DNA of 64,000 nt, from positions 2,812,501-2,876,500 of the forward strand of contig OY756967.1 in the NCBI GenBank assembly GCA_963580455.1. Reading direction: 5' to 3'. This document shows positions 47,872 through 60,243 of this stretch, piece after piece. This DNA is from Euonymus europaeus. Its lineage: Eukaryota > Streptophyta > Magnoliopsida > Celastrales > Celastraceae. The position numbers and the translations under genes were made by a program. Every line of letters begins with the position of its first letter. Position 1 is the first letter of the stretch. A model generated the notes under the pieces. That model saw only the letters and a program-made list of their open reading frames with translations. It ran no database searches and was not told the DNA's origin.

Positions 47872-49132
47872 ATGGAGGCTCCACCGGAACTACTAAAGCC
47901 GCCACCGCGAAACCAACTCAATTTTATGAACCTTAAAAGCCTCAGAGTCCTAGGCAAGGGCGCCATGGGCACTGTCTTCCTCGTCCACGACCAAGTATCC
48001 GATCCGACTGCCCACAACCCATTCGCTCTCAAAGTAGTAGAAAAATCCTCAATACACAACAAGCTAGACGCGGACCGCCGTGCCCGGTGGGAGATCGAGG
48101 TCCTGAACCGGTTATGCTACCCGAATACCCATCCGTTTCTTCCTTACCTTCTTGGGTCCGTCGAGACCTCCGAATTTCTCGCTTGGGCTGTACCTTTCTG
48201 TTCCGGTGGCGACCTCAATGTTCTCCGCTATCGCCAAAACGACTGCGTTTTCTCCCCAGCGGTTATAAGGTTTTACTTAGCGGAGGTCGTGTGTGCTCTC
48301 GAACACCTGCATAACGTGGGCCTCGTATATCGTGATTTGAAGCCCGAGAACATTCTCATTCAACAAACTGGTCACGTGACTCTCACGGACTTCGATCTTT
48401 CGCGGAGTTTGACGAGGCCGACCGTGAAGTCGTTGTTGTTTCCCGGTGAGCATCCACTGGAAGTACCTGATCCTCTAAACAAGAAGAATAAGCATCGCCG
48501 AAATTTTACGCGGTGGATTCTGTTGAATGCGGAGGGTGGGAACAGTAAAATGAAGGGGCTGAAGAAGGCAAAATCAGCCCGAGTTAGCCCGATGAATCGC
48601 CGGAAACTGAGTTTCTCAAATGGTGAACGATCCAACTCGTTTGTGGGTACGGAGGAGTATGTTTCACCGGAGGTGGTCCGTGGTGATGGGCACGAGTTCG
48701 CCGTCGATTGGTGGGCTCTAGGAATTCTGGCGTACGAGATGTTGTACGGTACGACACCGTTTAAGGGTAAAAACAGAAAAGAAACGTATCGAAACGTCTT
48801 GACTCTTGATGAATCCGCCTGAGTTCATTGGGAAGTCCACCGCTTTAACGGACTTGATCGGACGGTTATTAGAGAAGGATCCCACGAGGAGATTGGGGTA
48901 TCAGAGAGGCGCGTGCGAGATCAAGGAGCACGAGTTTTTTAGAGGGGTAAGCTGGGATCTACTAACGGAAGTCTCTCGTCCACCGTGTATTCCGTCAACA
49001 GAGGAGGGAGAAATGACGGCAGCAGGGGGAGTAGACATCCGGGATTATTACGAGAAATTGAGGGCGCCGCCGTCTCCGTTACGTTCACCATCCTCAGAGT
49101 GGCGGAGAAATGTCTCGTTTACGGAATTCTGA
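47872..49132 (+). pseudogene. UCN: UNICORN-type AGC protein kinase, frameshifted
   Basis: This intronless gene resembles UNICORN/UCNL AGC VIII kinases, which restrain planar growth of ovule integuments. Present in frame 1: Gly-rich loop GKGAMGTVFL, lysine in FALKVVEK, catalytic loop YRDLKPENILI, DFD instead of DFG (TDFDLS, typical of AGC VIII), the basic insertion between subdomains VII and VIII, the activation segment NSFVGTEEYVSPE, and DWWALGILAYEMLYG. Frame 1 then stops at TGA 48820-48822 (316 residues). Frame 2 continues from about 48804 with PPEFIGKS, LLEKDPTRRLG, FFRGVSWDLLTEV and the C-terminal FTEF, ending at TGA 49130-49132. TCTTGAC (48797-48803) is followed at once by TCTTGAT, so a 7-bp duplication explains the shift; without it the frame would give about 417 residues. 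The truncated product would lack the kinase C-lobe end and the hydrophobic motif. A sequencing error is possible. Confidence 0.85.
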
Positions 49133-50292
49133 TAACACCTGTCAGGAGTCTGACACATGTAAGAAATAGATTAGTTTTTTAAAAAAAAAAATCAAAAAAT
49201 ATGTATCCGTGTGCATATATAGAGCATAATAATTGGCAGAACGTGGAGGACGGAGTTTAGTGGACAGCTTTGTTTTACTCACTACATACCTATCAACAAT
49301 AAATAGTTTAGCTTCGTATCATATTCATGTACAATTTCTTCCCCCTTTTGAAGACCGAAAGGCCATATGATATTAATCCAGAACTCAAGAAGGATTGCCG
49401 AGGCCACAACGTCTCAAGAACATAGGCGTTAAATATTTGTATATCCAAACTCAAATATAAATAGTTTAACTTGTATCATATTTCTGTACAACATTTTTTT
49501 AAGATCAAAGGTCGTGATATTAATGTAGAACTCAAGAAGGATTGCGGAGGCCTAAGAACATAGGGTTACAAGATATTTGTATGCTCAGATTCGAATTGAT
49601 TTAAAAAATTTTACATATTTTATTGATCATATTAGGATTGATTTAAATTTTGACAAGTAAATCAAACAATAATTTAATCTGAATTAGAATCCGAACAACT
49701 GAAATCAGTTTTACACCCCTATTATATGTAGTCTTCTGTTTTGCGATGCCTACATCCTCCTTTTGCGCGTGGTTACACGTACGCTGAACAAGTAAACTGC
49801 AAGAAATGGAGGGATTTGATTTTGGACAAAATATACGACTCCTGTTTCCCTTTCTTTCGATCTTCTTCTCTAGCTTTATCCTTCCAAAAGAACACATGCA
49901 ACTCCTTCGGTTCCTTGCATTGTGTGCAAAGAGACATTATAACTTTGATAGTTTCATGTGACAAAGTATGATCACTGGCCAAGCGGAAACTTAAATAATT
50001 GTCACAAAAGTGTAGTGAGTTTATGTTAATTACTCAACTATTTTTGTCTTTTTAAAAAAAAAATTATCATCCAACTTATGTCAGTATGTGTAGTGGTTAT
50101 CTTATCGGGTTCATAAAAACGGTTGTCAAATTATTTACGCGAATAAGCTTTGAGTCACACTTGCATACCACCACGACGCTTAGATCAAATGCAAATTTTG
50201 ACCACTGAGAGAGTTGACCAAACCAGTTCGGTCAGACGGTCACTCAATTTACAACACGCGCACGGATTCAGGCAATTAAATTGCCAATGTTC

Positions 50293-50326
<34 letters not shown>

Positions 50327-52650
50327 TACATATACGAATAAGCTTTCTCTTCTTTCAAAATGAACCAACATCATTTGACGGTGGAGGGGGAGAGGATCCG
50401 GTGGACAAGACAAGGGAGCGGGATAGCCGTGGTTACGATGATCCGATCTTCAGCTTCCGCAAATGATCAGTTCTTCGGACCACAACCGTAAGTGCTGATA
50501 AAATATCAGTGCACGTGATATTATTGTCAGTCATATTGTAAGTATGTGATGAGATCGATCGATCGATCGTGCATGTCTGAAAAGAATGAACGGTTTGATA
50601 ATTTTCTAGTAAATTAGGGACCACCTGCACAAAATTGAAAAGGCTTGCTAGCCTTGGGGACATAGGTTCCCTGAGGGGCGATAAAATGGGCCAAATTTAT
50701 TCTACTTGTACGCAATTAATCAAAGGCTAAATGTTGGAAATTATCTAGACGACTCTACCTGACACCAAAGCCCCACATAATACAAGAAACCAAAATAGCC
50801 AAAATTGTCTTCTACTTATAATAAGATATTGGTATTTTTCAATTTAAATCAACATTGGTCCTTCTCGTCAACAATTTGGTCTGCCTTTGGATAGGCCAAA
50901 GAGTGATTCATTATGGTTCCCTTACATTCCTTTCCTAATTAAACAACAACAAAATAACCCCCTATTCATTGTCTCTACACCTATAGACATAGTACGTAGA
51001 GGCGCCTATATATATAAATGAATTGTAGCAAATATGTCCCCAATTATAAATTTTGACATGTAACTAAAATTTTCTCGAGAAAGTGACTAGAAAGAGAAAA
51101 TTAAGGGTTTTTGCGCCCAAGGCCATGTGAGGAAGTGGGGACTAGCTTGTTCTTAAGAGATATTAATGGTGCAGAAGAGAGCAATATATGGTCGATAGGT
51201 CACGACATGAAATGTAGGTCGAGCGCATGAGTTAATTAATTGGGGGTCATGTTGGGGGAGTTGTTCGATGAATACAAATTAAACTCTTCACCTTTTATTG
51301 AATGGGGTGCATGGATGTCTTGATCATCATCTCATATGCTAAAACGAAATAGAGTGATAAAGAAATAAGTGCTTTTGGAGAACGACATTGTCTCCAATTC
51401 GTTTGACCACAAGCTTTGGAACCCTAATTTCGATTTTACGTTACTTTGTTATCATGTTCACCAGGGCATCTATATCTTTTCCAATGAAGCATATATAGGA
51501 GACTTTAAGATACAAATGGAATTTGCTTGCTTGTGGCTTTGTACTTAAAATATGGGGTTGTAGTCAATGGAGATGATTAGCTTAGTCGCATTTAGACTTA
51601 AATTGATGATTAATTCTCTTAATTTGAGACATTTTTGTTTTAATTATTATGATGGTTAAATCTGACCAGAAATTTTGACCGATTTGAGGTGAAAAAGAGG
51701 TTGGCTTTTTCAAAGGTAAAACTTTATGGTTAATACATATTGAGTGCTAACTTCAGCAATAGAGAAGTTCCTTATTAATTACTACTCAATCTTCTTTGTT
51801 TCTTATGTAACAAAAAGAAATGAAGATCGTCAGTTGTGGGCCGGGCCGTGTATAGGATGCCACCATCAGATATGTGGACCCGAATTATGTGTAAGTATTT
51901 GCTAAAGAGATAGAAATGGCCCAATCGGTTGGCCCACTGTAATAATGGTTCTTACAAACGTTTTCTAATTATATCTTGGTATAGTTACATCTAACATAAA
52001 TTTAAAAATATCTAACTATATCCTAAGTAGCAAAAAAAAGTCACAATTATACAATACAATACACTGCAATGACAAAAAGACATATAAAACAAAGATATTT
52101 TCACATAAGCCAAAAATTGTGTCATCAACAATAATTAAAACAGTACATAAGTCAGTGATAAACTCACTATGAAAATTCACAATAAGTTACAATCATTCTA
52201 AAGAAAAAACAAATTAATTATACTGCAAATCCAAAAATTCACCTTTTGTGATAATTCCATTGTCAGAAAGGCGTTGTCGAGGAGAGTGAACATCTTATAC
52301 CTTGAAATCACAGATGGTCAAAGCTAAATTGATCAAAATTTTGATGTAATTGAAAAATAATAAGGTGCAACTAAAGCTAAATTGATCAATAAAGTGAGCG
52401 TTCTTTACCAGCTACACGCTACTTTTCTCTTACTCGGCTTCGGCCCAAATGTTGGCAATAATGGGCCTCCCACAGGTTGAGAAAGCCCAACTCTCCAACT
52501 CTTTATAGTCCCGGTCTCGTAGTCGTAGCCTATATAAGATAAATCCTCTAACAAACTTAAGGCTTTTTTATTCTGGGAAACCAACTAAAGCCGTAGTATA
52601 TAAGACTATAAAGTATAATTCACCATCTGCAGGGCCTCATTTTGGATCCT
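49133..52650. other. Intergenic region between UCN and the hAT element
   Basis: No gene is supported. A diverged tandem duplication covers about 49300-49580, with AACTCAAGAAGGATTGC at 49383 repeated near 49530. An AT-type microsatellite is at about 50297-50335, and (GATC)n lies near 50553-50567. At 52440-52540, GGCCCA and TGGGCC words precede a TATATAA at about 52531, a promoter-like layout with no gene behind it. Confidence 0.5.
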
Positions 52651-53201
52651 TATTGCCCCTTAGGTTCGGTTGGCGGGTATCAAATATTTGGGCTTGCCCC
52701 TTAGGTTCGGTTCGGGGTAGGCCTGCACACCGGGTCAGATCCCGGGTTATCGGACCGGGTTTGACCCGATAACTTTTTAACATCATAGACCAGGTCCGAT
52801 AGCCCGGTTTTTAAAAATCGGGCTACCGGGTAACCCGGTTTTGCATGAGTCGAATGACTCACATTTTAAAAGCCCAAAAGCCCAAATTTTGATAGTTAGA
52901 CTATTTGTTGGCAATTGACATTTTGGTTGTATGCCATTATGCCTTGGCGTTGGCGTTGCACACTGCAGTGCTGCAGGCTGCAGCACACTGCAATAGTGCA
53001 ATGCACAAAATACAAATGCACAGAGTCTTGAACTCTTTACTCCATAGTTCTTTACATTTCTTAGTTTTTAGTTAATTGGATGATTTAGATCTCATCTTAT
53101 TTATTTGAACACTTGTAATTCTAACATATTTGAAGATCACAATCCACTAACCAAATAAAAGAAATCAAAGTTACAAATTTACAATCCATAGTTCAAGCTT
53201 C

Positions 53202-53540
53202 AAAGCCATACAACAAAAATTAAATCAAACATAACAAATAAAAATTATCCAAACTTCCAACTTCCAAGTCATATAACAAAAATCAATCTAAACATAATAA
53301 ATAAAATTTATCCAAGGTTCCAACTTCCAACTTCAAGCCATACAACAAAAATCAATCTAAACATAATAAATAAAATTATTCAAGGTTCCAACTTCCAAGT
53401 TGCAAGCCATACAACAGAAATCAATCCAAACATAAAAAATAATAAAAATTATCCCAACTTCCAACTTCAAGCCATACAACAAAAATCAATCTAAACATAA
53501 CAAATAAAAATGATCCAAAGTTCCAAATAAAGTTATAGTC
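53202..53540. repeat. Subterminal tandem repeats of the hAT element
   Basis: About five degenerate copies of a unit of roughly 65-70 bp built on CCATACAACAAAAATCAATC, TAAACATAATAAATAAAA and CAAGGTTCCAACTTCCAA. Subterminal repeats are known transposase-binding regions in hAT elements; that role is inferred here from position. Confidence 0.7.
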
Positions 53541-54627
53541 CAACATTCCAAACCAATATCCAAAATTAATAACGTTTACAAATTACAATACATAACTACA
53601 TATCATCTTCAAGTTCCAATATATTCATTGAACATGGAACAACACTTCAATAGCCACCTACAAAGATCAATAAGTCAATAATAATCACAAGAGCAATTCC
53701 AATTAACAAATGACATATTCAAAATAAATAGTAAAAGACATACCCAATGATCATTTCTCAAGATTTGACTTTAGCTAGCACCACCACCCATTTCTGATCA
53801 AAAAAATGAGACAACATGAATTTTGAAAGATCAATACAAGAGTTTTCACACACAAAAAAATGTATACAAAAAATGAATAGGATTTATTAACAAACCTTCC
53901 TCAGCAATGACTTCCACTTCTTGAGCGGCATCGTCATCTAAGATCTCCTCGTTGGCATCAATGGAAATGACATTTTTCAGCCAACTCTGTGTGCACACTA
54001 GAGCTTCTACGGTTCTTGGCAACAAACAGCTACGACGATCCGTAATCACACGCCCACCGGTGCTAAAAGCAGATTCCGAAGCCACAGTGGATGAGGGGAT
54101 AGCAAATATATCACGTGCAATTGATGAAAGAATGAGAAATCTACCCTCCATCACTTGCCAGAACCTCAACAAATCGAAGTCTACTGTTGGTGACTCAAGA
54201 TCATCTGCCAAATACTTATCTATCTCTGATTTAGAGCTAGAAGTCACATATTCAGAACGAGCACCGACTCTATCCCACAAACTTGGAGCAGATGATCTAC
54301 CACCTCTATTATTTTTCTGTGATACTCGTGTTATTTGTGTGCTTGATTGCGGGAATTCAGTAACCGATTGATATTGATCAAATAATTCATGCAATAACTT
54401 TATTGTCGCCTCAAACAATTTTGCACTAGTAGTTTGATCAAAAGCTAGCTCTAAACCTTGTTTGAAAATTTCAAATTTGCTCCTTGGATCAAGCACCAAA
54501 GCAACATACACAAGCATATTCACCTTCTCAAGGTTCCCAAAATACTGATCATATTTCACCTGCATCTCTTTTTCCACCTCAGAAACCACTTTGCATGTAC
54601 TGAACTCTGATTCTTTTAGATGATCGC

Positions 54628-54790
54628 GAATAAGTTGAAATAAAGAAAAGTATTCATTGATAGTGACATAACTAGTACCTAAAAGTTTTGTAGTAGAATC
54701 ATAAACGTGAATAAGTTGAAATAAAGAAAAATACTCATTGGTAGTGACATAAGTAGTACCTGAAAGTTTTGTAGTAGAATCATAAAATGG
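54628..54790. repeat. 81-bp in-frame duplication in the hAT transposase
   Basis: Units of 81 bp at 54628-54708 and 54709-54790 both carry GAATAAGTTGAAATAAAGAA. They encode two copies of a 27-residue segment containing NEYFSLFQLI. The length is a multiple of three, so the reading frame survives. Confidence 0.85.
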
Positions 54791-55984
54791 CTCCGAAAAA
54801 GGGATTAGCTTCCTAGCATCCGCCCAATCATTATAACTCGGAGCACCAACAACCTTACTACTCAAAAAAGAGTTCCGATATGCACTATCTTCACCACTCA
54901 ATCGATCAAACACTCGTTCGTACGTCACTGCAACCTCCAACATCAAATAAGTGGAGTTCCAACGTGTGGGAACATCAAGACATACGGATTTAGTAACCTC
55001 AACATCAACATGTTTTGCACATTCCAAGAACTTGGAGAGTCTTTTTGGAGATGACCTCACATACTTCACTGCATTCCTAATTCTTTCCACTACATCAACA
55101 CATTGTTGAAGCCATGTTTCACAATTAAATTCAATATATGTGCAAAGCACCTAACATAAAGATATTTTCCCTCAAACAAATTCTTAGACCCGTATTTCTT
55201 CATCCACTCAACTGCACCATCATTTGCTGAAGCATTATCAACTGTTATGCACATAATCTTCTCAATCCCTCATTCTTTAGTGACCTTTTCTAGCTGCTTT
55301 CCAATGCCCTCACCTGTATGATCATCTACCATGCAAAAACTGATAATCCGCTTATGCAATTTCCAAGCTTTGTCAATAAAGTGCGCTGTTACACACATAT
55401 AGCTTGTGTTGTTGGAAGAAGTCCACATATCAGTGGTGAGACTAACTCTTCCAACAGAACTTTTCAAAGCCTCTTTCAATTTCATCTTATGAGCATTGTA
55501 AATCCTGAAGATATGCCTGGAAACTGTCATACGTGATGGCACAACAAATCTCGACTCCAAAGCCTTACAGAACTCTATGAATTTCGCACTTTGGACAATC
55601 ATAAAAGGGAGTTCTTCACAAATTATCCACTCAATTAGCTTGTCTCGAACCAAATCTGCATCAAACTTGTGGAGCATCATCTCATTTGTGCTAGCACCTT
55701 TACCATTATAAGATATGGTAAAGTTGTCCATAGGACCACAAGATGCAGCTTGCAAGACTTTGCACTTTGAGATGTGCAGTTTCAAGTTCTTTGTACCGTG
55801 CTTGTTAGGATCTGCCATATACTTAGCACCACAATGGTTACATGCAGCCTCAGGTAGGTCCTTCCCATCTTTGTCCTTCAACCTCTTAAAATGATCCCAT
55901 GCTTCTGAACGATCCTTTCTCTTCTTCGTAGTAGAAGCAACTGGAGATGTGATGGTTGTGTTGGTCACTCCGGTTGAGGGTGTG

Positions 55985-57848
55985 TGTCACGCCCCGATCT
56001 CCGGAACATGACGTGAAGTATGAAAAAGAAAAGAAAATAAAATAAAATAAAACTAAGTAAAATCATTTGATTGCACTGGCTCCTTTTTTATCGGATAATT
56101 CACCACGTCATATATCAGTTTATGCTAAGATTCATATAGTCCCATACACATGTCTAGAGCCACACATCTAAACATACATATATAGTTGCATCTCCATGCA
56201 TCCACTCAAAATTCATCTCAGGTAGGCCCTGGTATGTGCACCTATCGCTCAGCCCGGTCCCCATCGCTAGCTCGATCGACCCTACTAGGCTCACCTGAAA
56301 AAAAACATAAAACACAGGAATGAGCCGAAGCCCAGTAGGAAATACCATAACTTTTTTTAATAAAACACACATTCAAATTCCACCGCAAGTTAATCATTTA
56401 AAGGTAACATTTTTACGATCCACGCCTTTCCACCAACTTCGCCGTCCCCATATTCCGACCTCATCGTCAGATACAATTCCATCCGCATTCCGACCTCATC
56501 GTCGGAACCACTCTTCTCCGGGTTCAACCTCATCGCCGGAACCCTCTACGAGTAAGGAAGGTAGGCTTCCCCATCTACCCGGACTTTCCACCCTTCGCTA
56601 TGTGGCCGCATAGCGAATCCTTACTCGGAATTTGTCCACTGTACGTACAGGACCCCCCTCTTTCCATCATCTCTTCTCAACCGCCTATAATCCCAACACA
56701 ATTTGAGCTTGCTGAAAATTGTAGGAGAAAATGGAAAGGCGATCATAACATTTCCCATATTCAATAATTCATTCATGGCTCGTATGAGCATGTATTGCAT
56801 GGACTCATTAGTGCATAAACTACATGCCACACAATCCATATATACAATTAACAAAATTTCCCATTTGCATAAGTTTGGTCGGCAATCAAGAAGGAAATCT
56901 ACACTTACTCTAAACACCAACCCACAATATCGCACGTATGAAACTAATTCCATTATATTAGCCCATCTCTATCTCATTAACAATGGATAACTCAATTACC
57001 CATAAATGTCAATTTCTAGCATGCAATGCATATTATACGCACCTGTACCAGCAGCTCACATAACCCAACAAATCAACACCATCCGCTTATCAAGTAATCA
57101 CGTTACTCAAAGCATGTGATTTCAACAATTATTAACCTATCAAACCATCACAATCCCAAAATTAACTAACATCCCCCTAATCACCCATCTCCCTACACCA
57201 TCAGATTTTTTTAATTATGTAACTAGTGGTGTTATATCAATGAGAGTACACTAGCTCCAGCTTTCAAGAGTTACACAAAAAAAAACGCAGCAATCACATA
57301 CCATCAACCCTCTTAATATCCAACAGAGTTACTTAATATCCAACAGAGTTAGTCAAAGAAAATTTCAGTTTAATACAAAGCAAAACCACAACCAAGCCAT
57401 AGTATTTCCTACCTCATAGGATTTCCAGTCACCCCCAAGAGTCGTCCAAGTAGCTTTTTGTTCCCTCACTTGAATCCAAAATCCCTCAATATCAAGTCCT
57501 TTGCTTCACTCGTATCTTCTACAGCTTTCCTCACCATTTTTTTTTTGAACGTGTTGGTCAAAGCTTATTCCCCAAGCTTTCTTTTTTTTTTCTGCTAAGT
57601 AACCCTCCTAACCCAAGTATTTGCAAACAGACCCCTCCACCATATTTCATTTCCTAATTCTATCCTAATGCTATCCACCACCCATTTTTATGTTTTGTAT
57701 TATTATTATTCCTATTTTGATTATTTTGAATTTGATCATAAACGGATTAAATCGCTCCGAATTTAATTATCGAATTCTCCGCTATATCATTACTTACGTG
57801 TCACTCATTTACTCATTATTTCTATGGCTCCCGGGTCAGGGCATCACA
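55985..57848 (-). repeat. Complete 3' LTR of the Gypsy element
   Basis: This 1864-bp LTR runs from TGTCACGCCCC to GGGCATCACA on the plus strand. Its right 476 bp (57373-57848) matches 59766-60243 almost exactly, with a few substitutions and small indels. Confidence 0.85.
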
Positions 57849-57861
57849 TCTTCCCCTCCTT
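57849..57861 (-). promoter_or_regulatory. Polypurine tract of the Gypsy element
   Basis: On the minus strand AAGGAGGGGAAGA lies directly before the LTR. Just upstream is ATTTCGAGGACGAAAT, a conserved motif seen ahead of the 3' LTR in plant Del/Tekay-type elements. The tract would prime plus-strand DNA synthesis. Confidence 0.75.
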
Positions 57862-57892
57862 AAATAATTTCGTCCTCGAAATTCCATGCCAG

Positions 57893-59788
57893 TCAGAGGA
57901 TTTTACCTGGAGTAACAAAAAGTATTGGGTACTTTTCCCGCATCTCGGACTCAAGCTCCCATGTCGCTTCTTCAGCACTATGATACTTCCATAACACTTT
58001 AACTAATGATATGGATTTATTTCGCAACACTTTCTCCTGCCTATCAAGAATTTGTACCGGCTGTAGAATATAGGTAGCATCCGCATCCACACTTACAGTG
58101 GACCAATCCAATACATGAGTCGGATCGGGTTCATATTTCCGCAACATAGACACATGAAACACATTGTGCACCCCAACTAGCTGTGGCGGTAATGCCAATC
58201 GATATGCCACTTCACCGACTCGACTCAGAATCTCGAACGGCCCAATATATCTAGGTGTTAATTTTCCCTGTTTACTGAACCGTTTAAAACCTCTACGAGG
58301 ACTAACTTTTAGGAACACATGATCGCCGATCTAAAATTCTAGTGGTCTTCTTCTTTGGTCAGCATAGCTCTTTTGACGCGACTGCGCTGTTTGCAGCCTT
58401 TTCCGAATCACCTCCACACCTTCTGTGGTTTCTCTAACCAATTCTGGACCCAATAGGTTCTTTTCTCCAACCTCCGCCCAGCACAACGGTGATCTACACG
58501 GCCGTCCATATAATGCTTCATATGGAGCCATTTGAATACTGCTCTGGTAGCTGTTATTGTACACAAATTCCGCAAGAGCTAAGTAGTTCTCCCAGTTACC
58601 TTTCCAGTCTACTACACAAGCTCGTAGCATATCTTCTAATATCTGAATTAATCTCTCACTTTGTCCGTCAGTTTGAGGATGAAATGCTGTGCTCAAATAT
58701 AATTGAGTGCCCAAAGCTTGCTGCAAAGTCTCCCAAAATCGAGAAGTGAATCGAGGGTCTCGATCAGACACAATAGAACATGGCACTCCATGTAATTTGA
58801 TTATTTCTTGCACATACAACCTTCCCAATTTGTCAACAGAGTCCGTTTTTCGTACCGGCAGAAAATGAGCTGATTTCGTCAATCTGTCCATTACCACCCA
58901 CACACTATCATGTCCCCGCGGCGATCGCGGTAGATCTGTAACAAAATCCATCGTGACATGCTCCCATTTCCATTCAGCTACCGGCAATGGTTGTAGTAAC
59001 CCTGCTGGTTTCTGATGTTCCGCTTTTACCTGCTGACAGGTTAGACACTTAGTCACAAATTCAGCTACATCTCTTTTCATACCTTTCCACCAAAACTATC
59101 GCTTAACATCATGATACATTTTGGTACCTCCTGGGTGCATTGCAAATTGTGAGTGATGAGCTTCCTTTAGAATTTCACTCCTCAAATCTGCATCTTCTGG
59201 TACAACCAATCTACCCCCAAAGCGTACTCCACCATCCGAACCCTTAACCCAATTCACTTTATTAGTTATGTCTTCAAACTTTTTATCTCGATTCTGAGCC
59301 TCAATGACCTTCTGCATTAACATAGGTCGTAATACAAGGCTACCCAAATACACCCGCTCCTTCTGCTCTGACATTTCCACTCGATAACAATTCAATATTT
59401 CACCACCTTCCCACTCTCTCATAGCAACACGTGCTAGCTGCGCTTTCCTGCTTAAGGCATCCGCTACAACATTAGCTTTGCCCGGATGATACTGTAACGT
59501 AAAATCATAATCTGCTAGATACTCCATCCATCTTCTTTGCCTTTGATTCAATTCTTTTTGAGTAAATAAATATTTCAGGCTTTTGTGATCAGACATCACC
59601 TCAAATTTCTCACCATATAGGTAATACCGCCACTGTTTCAGTGCGAAAACCACTGCAGCCAACTCTAAGTCATGGATAGGATAATTCCGTTCGTGAGGTC
59701 GCAGTAGCCGTGAAGCATACTCAACCACTCGGCTCTCCTGCATTAATACACACCCTAAACCCACAATACAAAGCAAAACCACAACCAA
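57893..59788 (-). pseudogene. Gypsy RNase H, integrase and chromodomain remnant
   Basis: One reading frame, broken by two TAG stops (59098-59096 and 58333-58331), holds the 3' part of the polyprotein. RNase H begins abruptly at GLGCVLMQ and includes [10 protein letters not shown]. The integrase follows, with a zinc-binding CLTCQQVK region and core motifs MDFVTDLP, VSDRDPRF and HPQTDGQSER. The end has HNVFHVSMLRKY and a chromodomain-like VLWKYHSAEEATWE. These place it with chromodomain-bearing Gypsy elements. The first residues of the open frame are read from LTR sequence fused to RNase H by a deletion. It is not functional. Confidence 0.9.
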
Positions 59789-60243
59789 GCCATAGTATTT
59801 CCTACCTCATAGGATTTCCAGTCACCCCCAAGAGTCGTCCAAGTAGCTTTTTGTTCCCTCACTTGAATCCAAAATCCCTCAATATCAAGTCCTTTGCTTC
59901 ACTCGTATCTTCTACAACTTTCCTCACCATTTTTTTTTTAAACGTGTTGGTCAAAGCTTATTCCCCAAGCTTTCTCCTTTTTTTTTCTGCTAAGTAACCC
60001 TCCTAACCCAAGTATTTGCAAACAGACCCCTCCACCATATTTCATTTCCTAATTCTATCCTAATGCTATCCATCACCCATTTTTATGTTTTGCATTATTA
60101 TTATTCCTATTTTGATTATTTTGAATTTGATCATAAACGGATTAAATCGCTCCGAATTTAATTATCGAATTCTCCGCTATATCATTACTTACGTGTCACT
60201 CATTTACTCATTATTTCTATGGCTCCCGGGTCAGGGCATCACA
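59766..60243 (-). repeat. Truncated 5' LTR of the Gypsy element
   Basis: This 478-bp piece matches the right part of the complete LTR and keeps the GGGCATCACA terminus next to the target duplication. It stops at ATACAAAG and joins directly to RNase H coding sequence, marking the deletion breakpoint. Confidence 0.85.

Larger units (their letters stand above)
55985..60243 (-). mobile_element. Deleted Gypsy (chromovirus-like) LTR retrotransposon
   Basis: GTGTG at 55980-55984 and 60244-60248 is a 5-bp target-site duplication. The element is oriented right to left. On the plus strand it starts TGTCACGCCCCGATC and ends GGGCATCACA, giving TG...CA termini. A complete LTR is at the left and a partial one at the right. 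Primer-binding site, gag, protease and reverse transcriptase core are absent. It inserted into the hAT transposase gene. Confidence 0.9.
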
